Source: Candidatus Desulfarcum epimagneticum
GTDB taxonomy: Bacteria; Desulfobacterota; Desulfobacteria; Desulfobacterales; CR-1
Length of the DNA: 64,000 bases
Reading direction: 5' to 3'
Assembly (NCBI GenBank): GCA_900659855.1
Contig: CAACVI010000023.1
Span: forward strand, 302,651 to 366,650
Shown here: one piece after another, positions 17,926-26,346 of the stretch
How positions within the stretch are numbered: position 1 is the stretch's first letter
Layout: every line of letters starts with the position of its first letter
Program-made: the position numbers and the translations under genes
The notes under the pieces: generated by a model
Told to the model about the DNA's origin: nothing
What the model saw: the letters and a program-made list of their open reading frames with translations, nothing else
Databases searched by the model: none

Positions 17926-19585
17926 ACAGCCGGATATTTCGCGAAGGCTTCGGGAACTCGCCTTGAAAATGGGCCGTCCCGGGAATCATTTAAGCCGCCT
18001 GACGGCCCGGGAAAAAAGGCTGGAGCGGTTTTGTGTGTCCGGCGGCGGCGTGTTTTACGATTTTTCCCGCCAGCGCCTGGACGAGGACGTCATGGCGCTT
18101 TTGTTTGAGCGGGCCGAAAGCCTGGGGGTCCGGCGGCGGTTTGACGCCATGGTCCGGGGGGAAAAGGTCAACACAACCGAGGACAGGCCCGCGCTTCACA
18201 CCGCTTTCAGGAGATTTTCCCCCTCCCGGTCCGGCGCGCCTTCTCCGGCGGACGGCCGGGACGCGGGCCCTGAAATCGAGGCGCTGAAAGACTCGGTCCG
18301 GGCCTTTGCCCGGGACGTTCATGAAAGGCGGATCAAAGGCTCATCGGGAAAGCCGTTCAAAGACATCGCGCTGGTGGGGATCGGGGGATCCCATTTAGGC
18401 CCCCGATTCGTGGCCGGGGCGCTGGAGGCATTTTCCGAAACCGGGACGCGGCTTCATTTTCTTTCCAACGTGGACGCCTATGGATTTGAAAAGACCGTTC
18501 GGGACATGGATCCCGAGTCCGCGCTCTGGGTGGTGGCCTCCAAAAGCTTCACAAGCGTCGAGACCCTGGCCAATCACCGTCTGGCCCGGTCGTTTATGAG
18601 CGACAGGGTCCCGGACGCAAGACGGCATTTCGTGGCGGTCACCGCCGCGGCCGAAAGGGCCGGCCCGGACGATTTTTTTCGCGTGTTTCCCATTCCGGAT
18701 TTTGTCGGTGGCCGCTACAGCGTCACATCCCCGGCGGGCGGCGTTCCATTAAGCCTTTTTTTGGGAGGTGAGATTTTCGAGCGGTTTTTAAAAGGCGCCG
18801 GGGAGATGGACATCCACGCCGCCTCGGCCCCGGCGCCGGAAAACGCCCCGCTTCTGGCGGCGCTGGTTTCCACCTGGAATGAGGCGTTTTTAAAATACGG
18901 CGCCCTGGGGATCATCCCCTACGCGGACCCCCTTTCCGGAATCTGCGCCCATGTCCGCCAGCTTCATATGGAAAGCGTCGGCAAGGCCCCGGCCGAAAAC
19001 AGCCCGGGAACGGGCGGACCGGCGGGAACCGTGGTGTTCGGGGAGCCGGGGACCAACGCCCAGCATTCCTTTTTTCAAATGGCCCACCAGGGCCGGCCCT
19101 TTCCGCTGGAGTTCATCGGGATTCGAAAGCCCTGGGCCTTAAAATTCCCCGCCTCATACAGGGGGGTGGCCGCCCACCAGGAGCTTTGGGCCAATATGAT
19201 CGCCCAGTCCCTGGCGCTGGCCGCCGGCCGGAAGGGCGAGGGCCCGGCCGCGTTTTTCCCGGGCGGACGGCCCTCCTCAATCATCGTCATCGACTCCCTT
19301 TCCCCGGAAAACATCGGCCGCCTGTTAAGCTTTTACGAGGCCAAAACCGTTTTCGAGGGGTTTTTGCGGAACGTCAACCCCTTTGACCAGTTCGGGGTGG
19401 AGCTGGGGAAAAAGACCGCGTCGGGGATTCGGGAGAAAATCAGGCGCCGGAACGAGACGCCCGGCCCGGCAAACGGCCCCGGCGCGACCGGGGACGCGGA
19501 GGATTTTTACATTGACATGCTGTTTCAAACGGACCCTTTTGAAAAAGGCCCTTTTTCCGGCGCGGGGGAAGAGGAGGGGGCGTGA
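17909..19585 (+). CDS. pgi: Glucose-6-phosphate isomerase
   Basis: The protein has 558 residues, the usual length. Pgi motifs are plain: ALVGIGGSHLGPRFV, the sugar-phosphate loop VVASKSFTSVETL, a catalytic-region segment AQHSFFQMAHQG, and YEAKTVFEGFLRNVNPFDQFGVELGK near the end. It interconverts glucose-6-phosphate and fructose-6-phosphate in the cytoplasm. It sits at the end of the Mla-type operon with a 17-bp overlap, an unusual partnership that probably only reflects co-transcription. The usual Pgi-family block GGRYSV is present. Confidence 0.93.
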   Translation: MKADGKQPDISRRLRELALKMGRPGNHLSRLTAREKRLERFCVSGGGVFYDFSRQRLDEDVMALLFERAESLGVRRRFDAMVRGEKVNTTEDRPALHTAFRRFSPSRSGAPSPADGRDAGPEIEALKDSVRAFARDVHERRIKGSSGKPFKDIALVGIGGSHLGPRFVAGALEAFSETGTRLHFLSNVDAYGFEKTVRDMDPESALWVVASKSFTSVETLANHRLARSFMSDRVPDARRHFVAVTAAAERAGPDDFFRVFPIPDFVGGRYSVTSPAGGVPLSLFLGGEIFERFLKGAGEMDIHAASAPAPENAPLLAALVSTWNEAFLKYGALGIIPYADPLSGICAHVRQLHMESVGKAPAENSPGTGGPAGTVVFGEPGTNAQHSFFQMAHQGRPFPLEFIGIRKPWALKFPASYRGVAAHQELWANMIAQSLALAAGRKGEGPAAFFPGGRPSSIIVIDSLSPENIGRLLSFYEAKTVFEGFLRNVNPFDQFGVELGKKTASGIREKIRRRNETPGPANGPGATGDAEDFYIDMLFQTDPFEKGPFSGAGEEEGA

Positions 19586-20043
19586 GACGTCTCATTGAAA
19601 AATACCGGCTGATCCCCCACCCCGAGGGCGGCCATTTCCGGGAGACCCACCGGTCCGCGCAAACGGTTTATTCCCCAAAGGCCGGGGAGGAGCGGGCCGC
19701 GTTGACCCACATTTATTTTCTGCTGCAAAAAGGTGAGATCAGCCGTTTTCACCGGGTTTTGCATGACGAGATATGGCATTTTTACGAGGGCGATCCCATC
19801 CGCGTTTTTCTTTTTGACGGCCGGGGGGTGAGGGAGGAGACCATCGGCCCGGGCCGCGACTCTTATTTTTGCGCCGCGCCCGGAGGGGTGTTCCAGGCGG
19901 CGGAATCCACCGGGGACCACAGCCTGGCCGGCTGCGTGGTGGCCCCGGGTTTTGATTTCAAAGACTTTTCCTTTCTGGCCGACCATGATGACCTGTCGGC
20001 CCGATTCCGGTCCCTTTGCCCCGATCTTGAGAGATTTTTATAA
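19582..20043 (+). CDS. Cupin-fold DUF985 protein
   Basis: The protein has 153 residues and starts at GTG in a GTGA overlap with the pgi stop. The DUF985/cupin_5 pattern is clear: LIPHPEGGHFRETHRS at the start, then THIYFLLQKGEISRFHRV, EIWHFYEGDP and GCVVAPGFDFKDF. The His residues lie on cupin strands that commonly bind metal. The family's biochemical role is poorly defined, though sugar-related functions have been suggested. Its coupling to pgi fits carbohydrate metabolism, but that is inference. Confidence 0.85.
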   Translation: MRRLIEKYRLIPHPEGGHFRETHRSAQTVYSPKAGEERAALTHIYFLLQKGEISRFHRVLHDEIWHFYEGDPIRVFLFDGRGVREETIGPGRDSYFCAAPGGVFQAAESTGDHSLAGCVVAPGFDFKDFSFLADHDDLSARFRSLCPDLERFL

Positions 20044-20075
20044 CCGGGCGCCGGGCCTTGGGCGCACAAAATCTC

Positions 20076-20104
20076 TTGCCATTTTTTCCCTCCGGTCGTA
20101 TATA
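20076..20104 (+). promoter_or_regulatory. Candidate sigma-70 promoter for the SDR-thiolase operon
   Basis: TTGCCA (20076-20081), 17 bp, TATATA (20099-20104) lie about 130 bp before the SDR start, just past the cupin stop. A GC-rich palindrome lies between this site and the gene. Confidence 0.45.
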
Positions 20105-20182
20105 GGTATATTCACGTTCAGAAAACCCGACGAATTAAATGAACGCCGCAAACTCAATGAAACCGAAAAAATTTTGAACTGA

Positions 20183-20204
20183 GGGCGGCCGCAAGGGCCG
20201 CCCC
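20183..20204. repeat. GC-rich palindrome of the dispersed GGGCGGCC family
   Basis: GGGCGGCC-GCAAG-GGCCGCCC(C) forms a tight hairpin. The same core starts the longer compound repeats at 33268, 44601 and 48859. Confidence 0.65.
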
Positions 20205-20236
20205 CTACTCCAAAACTTTAAAAAAAGGGGATACAA

Positions 20237-20986
20237 ATGCTGTTAGAAGGAAAAAACGCCATTGTCACAGGAGGCTCCCAGGGCATCGGGACGGCCATCT
20301 CCCTGGATTTTGCCCGTGAAGGGGCCAATGTGTGCCTGACCTATCGGAAACACAAAGCCGAGGCCGAGAAATACGCCGGGGAAATTAAAGACATGGGCCG
20401 GAAGGCCCTTTGCGTCAAATGCGACATCTCATCTTACGCCGACGCCGAAAGGGTGGTCAAAGAGACGGTGGACGCGTTCGGAGGGCTGGACATTCTGGTC
20501 AACAACGCCGGCATGAACTGGGACGGGGTGTCCTGGAAGATGACCGAGGAGCAGTGGGACAGCGTCATCGCCGTGAATCTCAAAGGCTATTTCAACTTCA
20601 CCCGCCAGGCCGCGCCCCTGTTCAAGGAACAGAAATACGGAAAGATCATCAACGTCACCTCCATCAACGGCCTTCGGGGAAAATTCGGTCAGTCCAACTA
20701 CAGCGCCTCCAAGGCCGGCATCGTGGGATACACCAAGGCCGTGGCCAAGGAGCTGGGCGCCTTCGGGGTCAATGTGAACGCCGTGGCCCCGGGGCTGATT
20801 GAAACCCCCATGCTCAGGGATTCGGAATCCCGGGATAAAATCGTGGACATGGCCATGGCCGAGATCGCCTTAAAGCGGGTGGGGGTCCCGGAGGACATCG
20901 CCTACCTGATCTCTTTTCTCGCCTCGGACAAGGCGCGGCATATCACGGGCGATGTGATTAAAGTGGACGGCGGACAGTATATTTAA
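20237..20986 (+). CDS. Short-chain dehydrogenase/reductase, FabG-like
   Basis: The protein has 249 residues and is preceded by AAGGGGA. The classical SDR motifs are present: TGGSQGIG (nucleotide-binding glycines), NNAGMNWDG, the catalytic Ser in NVTSING, and YSASKAG (Tyr and Lys). ITGDVIKVDGGQYI closes the chain as in 3-oxoacyl-ACP/CoA reductases. It is followed within 26 bp by a thiolase and then by a DUF35 protein and an enoyl-CoA hydratase. It therefore most likely oxidises a 3-hydroxyacyl-CoA (or reduces the ketone) in a CoA-ester pathway rather than in fatty acid synthesis. Confidence 0.88.
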   Translation: MLLEGKNAIVTGGSQGIGTAISLDFAREGANVCLTYRKHKAEAEKYAGEIKDMGRKALCVKCDISSYADAERVVKETVDAFGGLDILVNNAGMNWDGVSWKMTEEQWDSVIAVNLKGYFNFTRQAAPLFKEQKYGKIINVTSINGLRGKFGQSNYSASKAGIVGYTKAVAKELGAFGVNVNAVAPGLIETPMLRDSESRDKIVDMAMAEIALKRVGVPEDIAYLISFLASDKARHITGDVIKVDGGQYI

Positions 20987-21012
20987 GTTTCAAAACGGAG
21001 GAACATTACATC

Positions 21013-22182
21013 ATGGGAAAAGCAGCGATTATCGGGGTGGGGCAAAGCGCCTTCACCCGTCAATACCCGGGCTCCATCCGGGAGCTGGCCTTTGAAAGCT
21101 TCCGGGAGGCGGTGAAAGACGCCGGAATCACCGCCAAAGACATCGACGCGTCGGTGGTGTGCTCGGCGCCGGAGTATGACAAACAGCGGTCCCCGGCCGG
21201 GGTTCTGGCCGAGTACATGGGGTTGAACCCCCAGCCGACTTTTTATGTGGAGACCCTGTGCTCGTCCGGGAGCACGGGGCTGAGACTGGCCTATTCCCTT
21301 ATCGAATCGGGCCTTCACGACGTGGTTTTGGTGTCGGGTTTTCAGAAGATGTCGGAAATATCATCGGCCGAATCCCAGGAAAGAATGGGACGGGGCGCGG
21401 ACATCCAGTGGGAAAGCCCCTTCGGCACCATGATGCCGGCCTATTACGCCATGCACGCCCGGGCCCACATGGAAAAACACGGGACCACTCTGGAAGACCT
21501 GGCCCGGGTTCGGGAAAAGGCCGCCACCTATGGTCAGATCAATGACCGGGCGGTTTACCGAAAACCGGTGTCGGCCGATATGCTCAGCGACCCCGAAAAC
21601 CGGATGTCGGGCCCCGTGTCCAGCCCCCTTCGGGTGGGGGACTGCTGCGCCAACGCCGACGGCAGCTCGTGCGTCATTGTGGCCAGTGAGGAAAAGGCCC
21701 GGGCCTTTTCAAAAAAACCGGTATGGATACTGGGCGTGGGCGCGGCGTCGGCCAGCGTCAACCTGTCCGGGCGGGACTCCTTTTCGAGCCTGGACGCGGC
21801 GGAAAGGGCCGCCCGCCAGGCCTATGACATGGCCGGGGTGGGACCCGGCGACATTGATGTGGCCGAGGTCCACGACTGTTTCACCATCGCCGAGATCATG
21901 GCCTGCGAGAACCTGGGCTTTGCCGAACCCGGCGGGGCGAAGGATTTGATCCAGTCCAAAGAAACCTACAGGGAGGGGCGCATTCCGGTGAATGTGGACG
22001 GGGGCCTTCTTTCCAAAGGGCATCCCATCGGCGCCACGGGCGGCTCCCAGATCAGAACCATTGTGCTTCAGCTTCGGGGAGAGGCCGGGGACATGCAGGT
22101 CAAGGATCCTGAGATCGGCCTGGTCCACAATATCGGCGGCGTGGGAATATACGGAAATGTAACCATTTTAGGGAGGCGGTGA
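21013..22182 (+). CDS. Thiolase-superfamily protein (DUF35-partnered acetyl-CoA acetyltransferase type)
   Basis: The protein has 389 residues with an ACGGAGGA ribosome site. The nucleophilic Cys lies in VETLCSSGSTGL, the His in GGLLSKGHPIGATG, and VHDCFTIAE resembles SCP-x/archaeal thiolases. The C-terminal end is HNIGGVGIYGNVTIL in place of the canonical CGGGG Cys loop, so the second catalytic Cys is missing from its usual place. Thiolases of this type work as a complex with an OB-fold DUF35 protein, and that protein is the next gene (TGATG overlap). Known pairs include the archaeal HMG-CoA pathway complexes and BbsAB of toluene degradation. The substrate is not readable from sequence. Confidence 0.87.
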   Translation: MGKAAIIGVGQSAFTRQYPGSIRELAFESFREAVKDAGITAKDIDASVVCSAPEYDKQRSPAGVLAEYMGLNPQPTFYVETLCSSGSTGLRLAYSLIESGLHDVVLVSGFQKMSEISSAESQERMGRGADIQWESPFGTMMPAYYAMHARAHMEKHGTTLEDLARVREKAATYGQINDRAVYRKPVSADMLSDPENRMSGPVSSPLRVGDCCANADGSSCVIVASEEKARAFSKKPVWILGVGAASASVNLSGRDSFSSLDAAERAARQAYDMAGVGPGDIDVAEVHDCFTIAEIMACENLGFAEPGGAKDLIQSKETYREGRIPVNVDGGLLSKGHPIGATGGSQIRTIVLQLRGEAGDMQVKDPEIGLVHNIGGVGIYGNVTILGRR

Positions 22183-22619
22183 TGGGCGGCAAAAAAAAAG
22201 AGACGGATGACCGGTTTAAAAAATTCGGAACGGTGAGCTTCACCTCCATTTCAAAAATAAACGATTTCATCGATTACCTGGAGGACGGAAAACTCATGGG
22301 CTCCGGGTGCGAAAAATGCGGACAGGTGTTTTTTCCCCCCCGGGCCGACTGCCATGAGTGCCTGTCGTCGGACATGAAGTGGTTCGAGGTCAAAGGGACC
22401 GGAAAGCTGGCGACCTACAGCCGGCTTAAATACGCCCCGGCGGGCTTCCAGGACGACGCGCCGTACATGGTGGCGGTTCTGGATTATGGCGCCTACAAAG
22501 TGTTCGGAAGAATAGCCGCGGACCTTTCCGAAGATGAGATCGAAATCGGAATGGAGATGGTGGCCTCGCCGAACCGGCTGGAGGGCGGACAGATGAATTA
22601 TGTGTTTGCCAAAGCGTGA
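22182..22619 (+). CDS. DUF35 OB-fold zinc-ribbon protein, thiolase partner
   Basis: The protein has ~145 residues from ATG 22182 (GTG 22179 is in frame just before). A rubredoxin-like zinc ribbon (GSGCEKCGQVFFPPRADCHECLS less one residue at each end) is followed by an OB fold (GTGKLATYSRLKYAP, PYMVAVLDYGAYKVFGRI). Proteins of this family hold CoA substrate for, and bind to, the adjacent thiolase. The 1-bp overlap with the thiolase gene supports a complex. Confidence 0.88.
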   Translation: MGGKKKETDDRFKKFGTVSFTSISKINDFIDYLEDGKLMGSGCEKCGQVFFPPRADCHECLSSDMKWFEVKGTGKLATYSRLKYAPAGFQDDAPYMVAVLDYGAYKVFGRIAADLSEDEIEIGMEMVASPNRLEGGQMNYVFAKA

Positions 22620-22650
22620 TAAAACCCGTCAAAAATGAATGAGGTGAGCC

Positions 22651-23421
22651 ATGTCTGAAAAAAAATACATCAAAATGACCCGTGACAAGGGCGCGGCCTT
22701 TCTTTTAATGGACCGTCCCAAGCACAATGTTCTGGACATTGAAATGATCAGGGAATTCACCGCCGCCCTCAAAGAGGCCGCCGCGGACCCGGACCTGAAA
22801 TGCCTGGTGATCCGGGGCAAGGGCGCCGGCTTCTGCGCCGGCGTGGAAGTGTCGGATCACAAACCGGAGATGGTCCATGAGATGATCTCGTCATTCAACA
22901 CCATATTCGAGGCCATGGAGACTCTGGAGATTCCCGTCATCGCGGCGGTGGAGGGGGCCTGCCTGGGCGGCGGCATGGAGGTGGCCATCGCCTGCGACAT
23001 CATCGTGGCCGCCAAAGGCGCGGTGTTCGGCCAGCCCGAGATCAAGCTGGGCTTTTTGCCGCCTTTCGCGGCCATCCGCCTTCCCGAGCTGGTGGGGCCG
23101 GCCAGGGCCATCGAGATATGCGCCTCGGGCAGACGCTACTCCGCCAAGGAAGGCCGCCGAATGGGTTTTGTGTCCCATGTGTTCAGCGATGACAAATTTG
23201 AAAAAAAACTGGGGAAACTGATCAAGGAATTCACCTACAGCAGCCCCCTGATTCTTCGCCTGAACAAACGGGCCGTGAAAGCGCACCTGGGACTGCCTTT
23301 CAAAGACGCCCTGGCCGGGGTGAGCGATCTGTTTTTGAACACGCTGATGAAAACCGAGGACACCCTTGAGGGCATCAAGAGCTTTGAGGAGAAAAGACCC
23401 GCGGAGTGGAAGAACCGGTGA
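22651..23421 (+). CDS. Enoyl-CoA hydratase/isomerase family protein
   Basis: The protein has 256 residues of crotonase fold. The oxyanion-hole segments are RGKGAGFCAGVEVSDH and EGACLGGGMEVAIACD, followed by FGQPEIKLGFLPPFAAIRLPELVG. The usual catalytic Glu pair of hydratases is partly altered (GGGMEVAIACD, GQPEIKLGFLPP), so isomerase or diene-hydratase activity is possible. The overall pattern recalls cyclohexadienoyl-CoA hydratases of anaerobic aromatic degradation. That assignment is only a suggestion. It ends the SDR-thiolase-DUF35 operon. Confidence 0.82.
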   Translation: MSEKKYIKMTRDKGAAFLLMDRPKHNVLDIEMIREFTAALKEAAADPDLKCLVIRGKGAGFCAGVEVSDHKPEMVHEMISSFNTIFEAMETLEIPVIAAVEGACLGGGMEVAIACDIIVAAKGAVFGQPEIKLGFLPPFAAIRLPELVGPARAIEICASGRRYSAKEGRRMGFVSHVFSDDKFEKKLGKLIKEFTYSSPLILRLNKRAVKAHLGLPFKDALAGVSDLFLNTLMKTEDTLEGIKSFEEKRPAEWKNR

Positions 23422-23436
23422 GAATGGCGCCCGGCT

Positions 23437-23470
23437 GTCGTAGGTTGGGTTGAGGAACGAAACCCAACAT
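23437..23470. repeat. Dispersed GTAGGTTGGGTT palindrome, left copy
   Basis: GTCGTAGGTTGGGTT, a short loop, then AACCCAACA forms a small hairpin. The same unit lies inverted at 24289-24323, so the two bracket the small toxin-antitoxin patch. Sequences of this type are common intergenic repeats in many bacteria. Confidence 0.65.
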
Positions 23471-23538
23471 AGGCTTTTTAGAAGGGGAATGGGAGATAGT
23501 TCGGATTTGATTCGGTTAGACCAACCTGTTTCTGACAC

Positions 23539-23823
23539 ATGAATGATATTGTTCACACGATAAAAAGTTATTATATCACGGAACATGCCCGTTTTGAAAT
23601 GAAACGCCGCGGCATAAAAGAATCAGAAGTGGACCGTGTTTTGTCTTCGCCGGGTCAGGTTGAAGAGGTTCGCGACGGCCGCTTGGTTTATCAGTCAAAA
23701 ATGCGTATGGGAACGCCGCATGGAAAATATTTGTTGCGGGTTTTTGTCGATATTGATCGGGAGCCGGCGGCGATAGTAACGGCCTATCGCACAAGCAAAA
23801 TACATAAATACTGGAAGAATTAA
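23539..23823 (+). CDS. DUF4258 protein, probable toxin-like component
   Basis: The protein has 94 residues. The DUF4258 pattern is YYITEHARFEMKRRGIKESEVDRVLSSPG less the ends, then a beta-sheet core with LLRVFVDIDREPAAIVTAYRTSKIHKYW. The fold is related to RelE/MqsR-like RNases. A DUF2283 gene follows after 3 bp. DUF4258-DUF2283 pairs are common small modules thought to act as toxin and antitoxin; activity here is inferred. Confidence 0.75.
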   Translation: MNDIVHTIKSYYITEHARFEMKRRGIKESEVDRVLSSPGQVEEVRDGRLVYQSKMRMGTPHGKYLLRVFVDIDREPAAIVTAYRTSKIHKYWKN

Positions 23824-23826
23824 AAG

Positions 23827-24051
23827 ATGAAAGTCATCTACCATAACGACACAGACACTTTGACCATTATTTTTTCTGACAGAATTGTGCATGAGAGTGA
23901 TGAGGAAAAACCCGGCGTCATTCTTGATTATGATCAATCCGGGGCCTTGGTGTCAATGGAGGTTCTGGACGCCTCACGGAAAGGAATCGCGCCTGATCGC
24001 ATCGAGTATCGGGCCGTTCCTTCCGTCGCTCAAAAAGGCGTGGCGCTTTGA
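23827..24051 (+). CDS. DUF2283 protein, probable antitoxin partner
   Basis: The protein has 74 residues. MKVIYHNDTDTLTIIFSD, GVILDYDQSGALVSMEVLDAS and a C-terminal tail match the DUF2283 beta-sheet family. It lies 3 bp after the DUF4258 gene, consistent with a bicistronic module. No DNA-binding domain is apparent. Confidence 0.78.
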   Translation: MKVIYHNDTDTLTIIFSDRIVHESDEEKPGVILDYDQSGALVSMEVLDASRKGIAPDRIEYRAVPSVAQKGVAL

Positions 24052-24100
24052 GCTTAAAATGGATTCGGAAAACTGGTTTCGATGAAAGAACAGGGAATGG

Positions 24101-24247
24101 ATGGGACAGGGAGAACAGACGCTTGCCGATGATGATGAGGATATTGCCGCATTTGATGAGAGCGCTGACGAGCCTTTGATCAGTTATGAAGAAATGATCA
24201 GCAGTCTTAAAAGAGAAGGCCGTTTCCCTCTGTGTCAATCTAAATGA
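24101..24247 (+). pseudogene. RelB-like antitoxin remnant
   Basis: These 48 codons from ATG 24101 read as an acidic tail: ADDDEDIAAFDESADEPLIS, then YEEMISSLKREGRF. This resembles the C-terminal toxin-binding segment of RelB/Phd-like antitoxins, but the N-terminal DNA-binding half is absent and no toxin follows. It is too short to be a complete gene and is probably a decayed module. Confidence 0.4.
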
Positions 24248-24288
24248 GCTTACCCCTTGAAAAATTAGTGAAGGGCGAATAAGAGACG

Positions 24289-24323
24289 TGTTGGGTTGCG
24301 CTTCGCTTAACCCAACCTACGAC
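24289..24323. repeat. Dispersed GTAGGTTGGGTT palindrome, right copy (inverted)
   Basis: TGTTGGGTT, a loop, then TTAACCCAACCTACGAC is the reverse complement of the unit at 23437-23470. It stands between the remnant antitoxin and the second DUF2283 gene. Confidence 0.65.
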
Positions 24324-24350
24324 TGACGCGATCAAGGAAGGAGAGCGAAT

Positions 24351-24563
24351 ATGGCCCAGGTAAAAGTCTATTATGATAAAACGGGCAATACCCTGACGGT
24401 TTGGTTTGGCGATTCACGGGAAGAATACATCTGTGAGGAAACCGGCGATGAGGTGGTTTTGATAAAAAACAGGTCAGGGCAGGTCATTGGTTTTGAAAAA
24501 TTAAATTATTCTTTGTCCGGTTCCGAATCCATGAATGTGGCCTTTGAGGCCGCCACCGTCTAA
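24351..24563 (+). CDS. DUF2283 family protein
   Basis: The protein has 70 residues with a strong AAGGAAGGAG site. MAQVKVYYDKTGNTLTVWFG and GDEVVLIKNRSGQVIGFEKLNY match DUF2283. It is an orphan: no DUF4258 partner lies next to it, and its end overlaps the possible start of the AAA/nuclease gene by 29 bp. An antitoxin relic or a regulator are both possible. Confidence 0.75.
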   Translation: MAQVKVYYDKTGNTLTVWFGDSREEYICEETGDEVVLIKNRSGQVIGFEKLNYSLSGSESMNVAFEAATV

Positions 24564-26292
24564 TGACGCCGCAAGGCGCGGCGGAACGAGTAAAAAAAAA
24601 ACATTGAAGAAACTTCCAATCGGCATAAGCGATTTCACGAAAGTCAGGGAGGAGGACCGCTATTTTGTCGACAAGTCTCTTTTGATCAAAGAGATCATCG
24701 ACGAAGAGGCGGAAATCGCCCTGCTGCCGCGTCCCAGGCGATTCGGAAAGACGCTGAATCTGTCCATGCTGAAATGTTTTTTTGAAAAAAGGGGGGACAA
24801 AGACAGGAAAAGGGCGCTTTTCAGGGGCCTTCGGGTGGAGAAAGACCCGGATTTTGACCGGCATTTTTTTAAATACCCGGTGATCTATCTCACATTCAAG
24901 GATGTGAAGGCCCTGGATTTCGAAAACGCCTTTGAGGCCATCCGGATGCTTCTGGCCGACGAGTTCCAGCGTCACGCCGATCTTCTGGATTCCGACCGGG
25001 TGAGCCGGATGGACAAAGACAGGATCGAGAACATCATATACATGCAGGCCGCCCCGGCGGCCTGCCAAAGGGCCTTAAAGGACCTTTCGGCCTGCCTTCA
25101 CCGGCATCACGGAGAAAAGCCCCTGATTCTGATCGACGAATACGACTCCCCCATCCACGCCGCTTACAGCGGAGATTATTATGAAGAGATTATTGATTTT
25201 TTCAGAAGTTTTCTGTCCGCCGGTTTAAAAGACAATCCCCATATCCACAAAGGGGTTTTGACCGGCATATTGCGGGTGGCCAAAGAGTCCATATTTTCGG
25301 ACATGAACAACCTGTCGGTTTACAGCGTTTTGAGCGGGAAATTTTCGGACAAATTTGGTCTGACTGAAAAAGAGGTGGAAGAACTTTTGCGTCATCATGG
25401 TCTGGAAAAGGAGGAAGAAACCGTAAAAGCCTGGTACAACGGTTATATATTCAAGGAAAACGTCATCTACAATCCATGGTCCATCATCAACTATGTGTCC
25501 AATATTTCAGACGGACCCAAAGCGTATTGGGCCAACACGTCCTCCAACCGCCTGATCAAAGACCTGGTCCAAAACGCCCCTTACCCCTTCAAGGAGGAGA
25601 TGCGCGACCTTTTAAAAGACATCCCGGTCGAAAAAAGGGTGGAAGAAAATGTCGTGTTTGAGGATTTGGGGAAAGACGATGTGGCGATTTACAGTTTCCT
25701 GGTTTTTTGCGGTTACTTAAATGCCTTTGACACGAGGCATGTGGAGAACGAATATTGGGGCAAACTGCTTATTCCCAACCTGGAGGTCAAGCTGATATTT
25801 AAAAATATCATCCTCCAGTGGATCAACGAATCCTACGAAAACCACAAGCTCACGGCCATGCTCAAAGCGCTGACCGGCGCCGACGTGAAAACCTTTGAAA
25901 AGATACTGGGCGATTTTGTTTTAGAGACGCTTTCGTATTTCGACACGGCGGGAAAGAGCGTGGAGAAGGTTTACCAGGCGTTTATTTTGGGCCTTCTGGT
26001 GAATTTGGCGCCGGAGTATGAGGTGAATTCGGAAAAGGAGTCGGGCTACGGCCGATACGACATTTCGGTGATTCCCAAAGACAAAAACGCGACGGCCGTC
26101 GTGATGGAGCTGAAAACCATCGATTCGGACGAGACAAAGGACCAGGCGCTTGAAAGCGCGCTTGGCCAGATTGAGGAGAAACAATACGCCGCCGCGGTCA
26201 TGAAAAGCGGGGTAAAAGATGTGCTGAGGCTGGCGGTGGTGTTTGACGGAAAGCGGGCGTGGGCCAGGGAGTCGTCCCCGGCAACCGTCTGA
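24535..26292 (+). CDS. AAA-ATPase-like protein with C-terminal PD-(D/E)XK nuclease domain
   Basis: The protein has up to 585 residues; TTG 24604 (LKKLPIGISDF) is a plausible later start, because the first ~23 residues look non-coding and no good ribosome site is seen. The N-terminal AAA-ATPase_like domain (PF09820 type) has YFVDKSLLIKEII, an atypical P-loop RPRRFGKTLNLSML and Walker B ILIDEYDSPIHAAY. The C-terminal domain (PF08011 type) has YGRYDISVI followed by AVVMELKTID, the D...ExK pattern of this nuclease fold. The family is often multi-copy in Desulfobacterales and Bacteroidetes and its function is not established; defence or DNA processing is usually proposed. It separates the two blocks of CoA genes. 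Confidence 0.83.
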   Translation: MWPLRPPPSNDAARRGGTSKKKTLKKLPIGISDFTKVREEDRYFVDKSLLIKEIIDEEAEIALLPRPRRFGKTLNLSMLKCFFEKRGDKDRKRALFRGLRVEKDPDFDRHFFKYPVIYLTFKDVKALDFENAFEAIRMLLADEFQRHADLLDSDRVSRMDKDRIENIIYMQAAPAACQRALKDLSACLHRHHGEKPLILIDEYDSPIHAAYSGDYYEEIIDFFRSFLSAGLKDNPHIHKGVLTGILRVAKESIFSDMNNLSVYSVLSGKFSDKFGLTEKEVEELLRHHGLEKEEETVKAWYNGYIFKENVIYNPWSIINYVSNISDGPKAYWANTSSNRLIKDLVQNAPYPFKEEMRDLLKDIPVEKRVEENVVFEDLGKDDVAIYSFLVFCGYLNAFDTRHVENEYWGKLLIPNLEVKLIFKNIILQWINESYENHKLTAMLKALTGADVKTFEKILGDFVLETLSYFDTAGKSVEKVYQAFILGLLVNLAPEYEVNSEKESGYGRYDISVIPKDKNATAVVMELKTIDSDETKDQALESALGQIEEKQYAAAVMKSGVKDVLRLAVVFDGKRAWARESSPATV

Positions 26293-26346
26293 AAAATGTA
26301 AAAAAAGAATTATATTAACTGTTTAAGAGCAATCAGGAGGTTTTGA

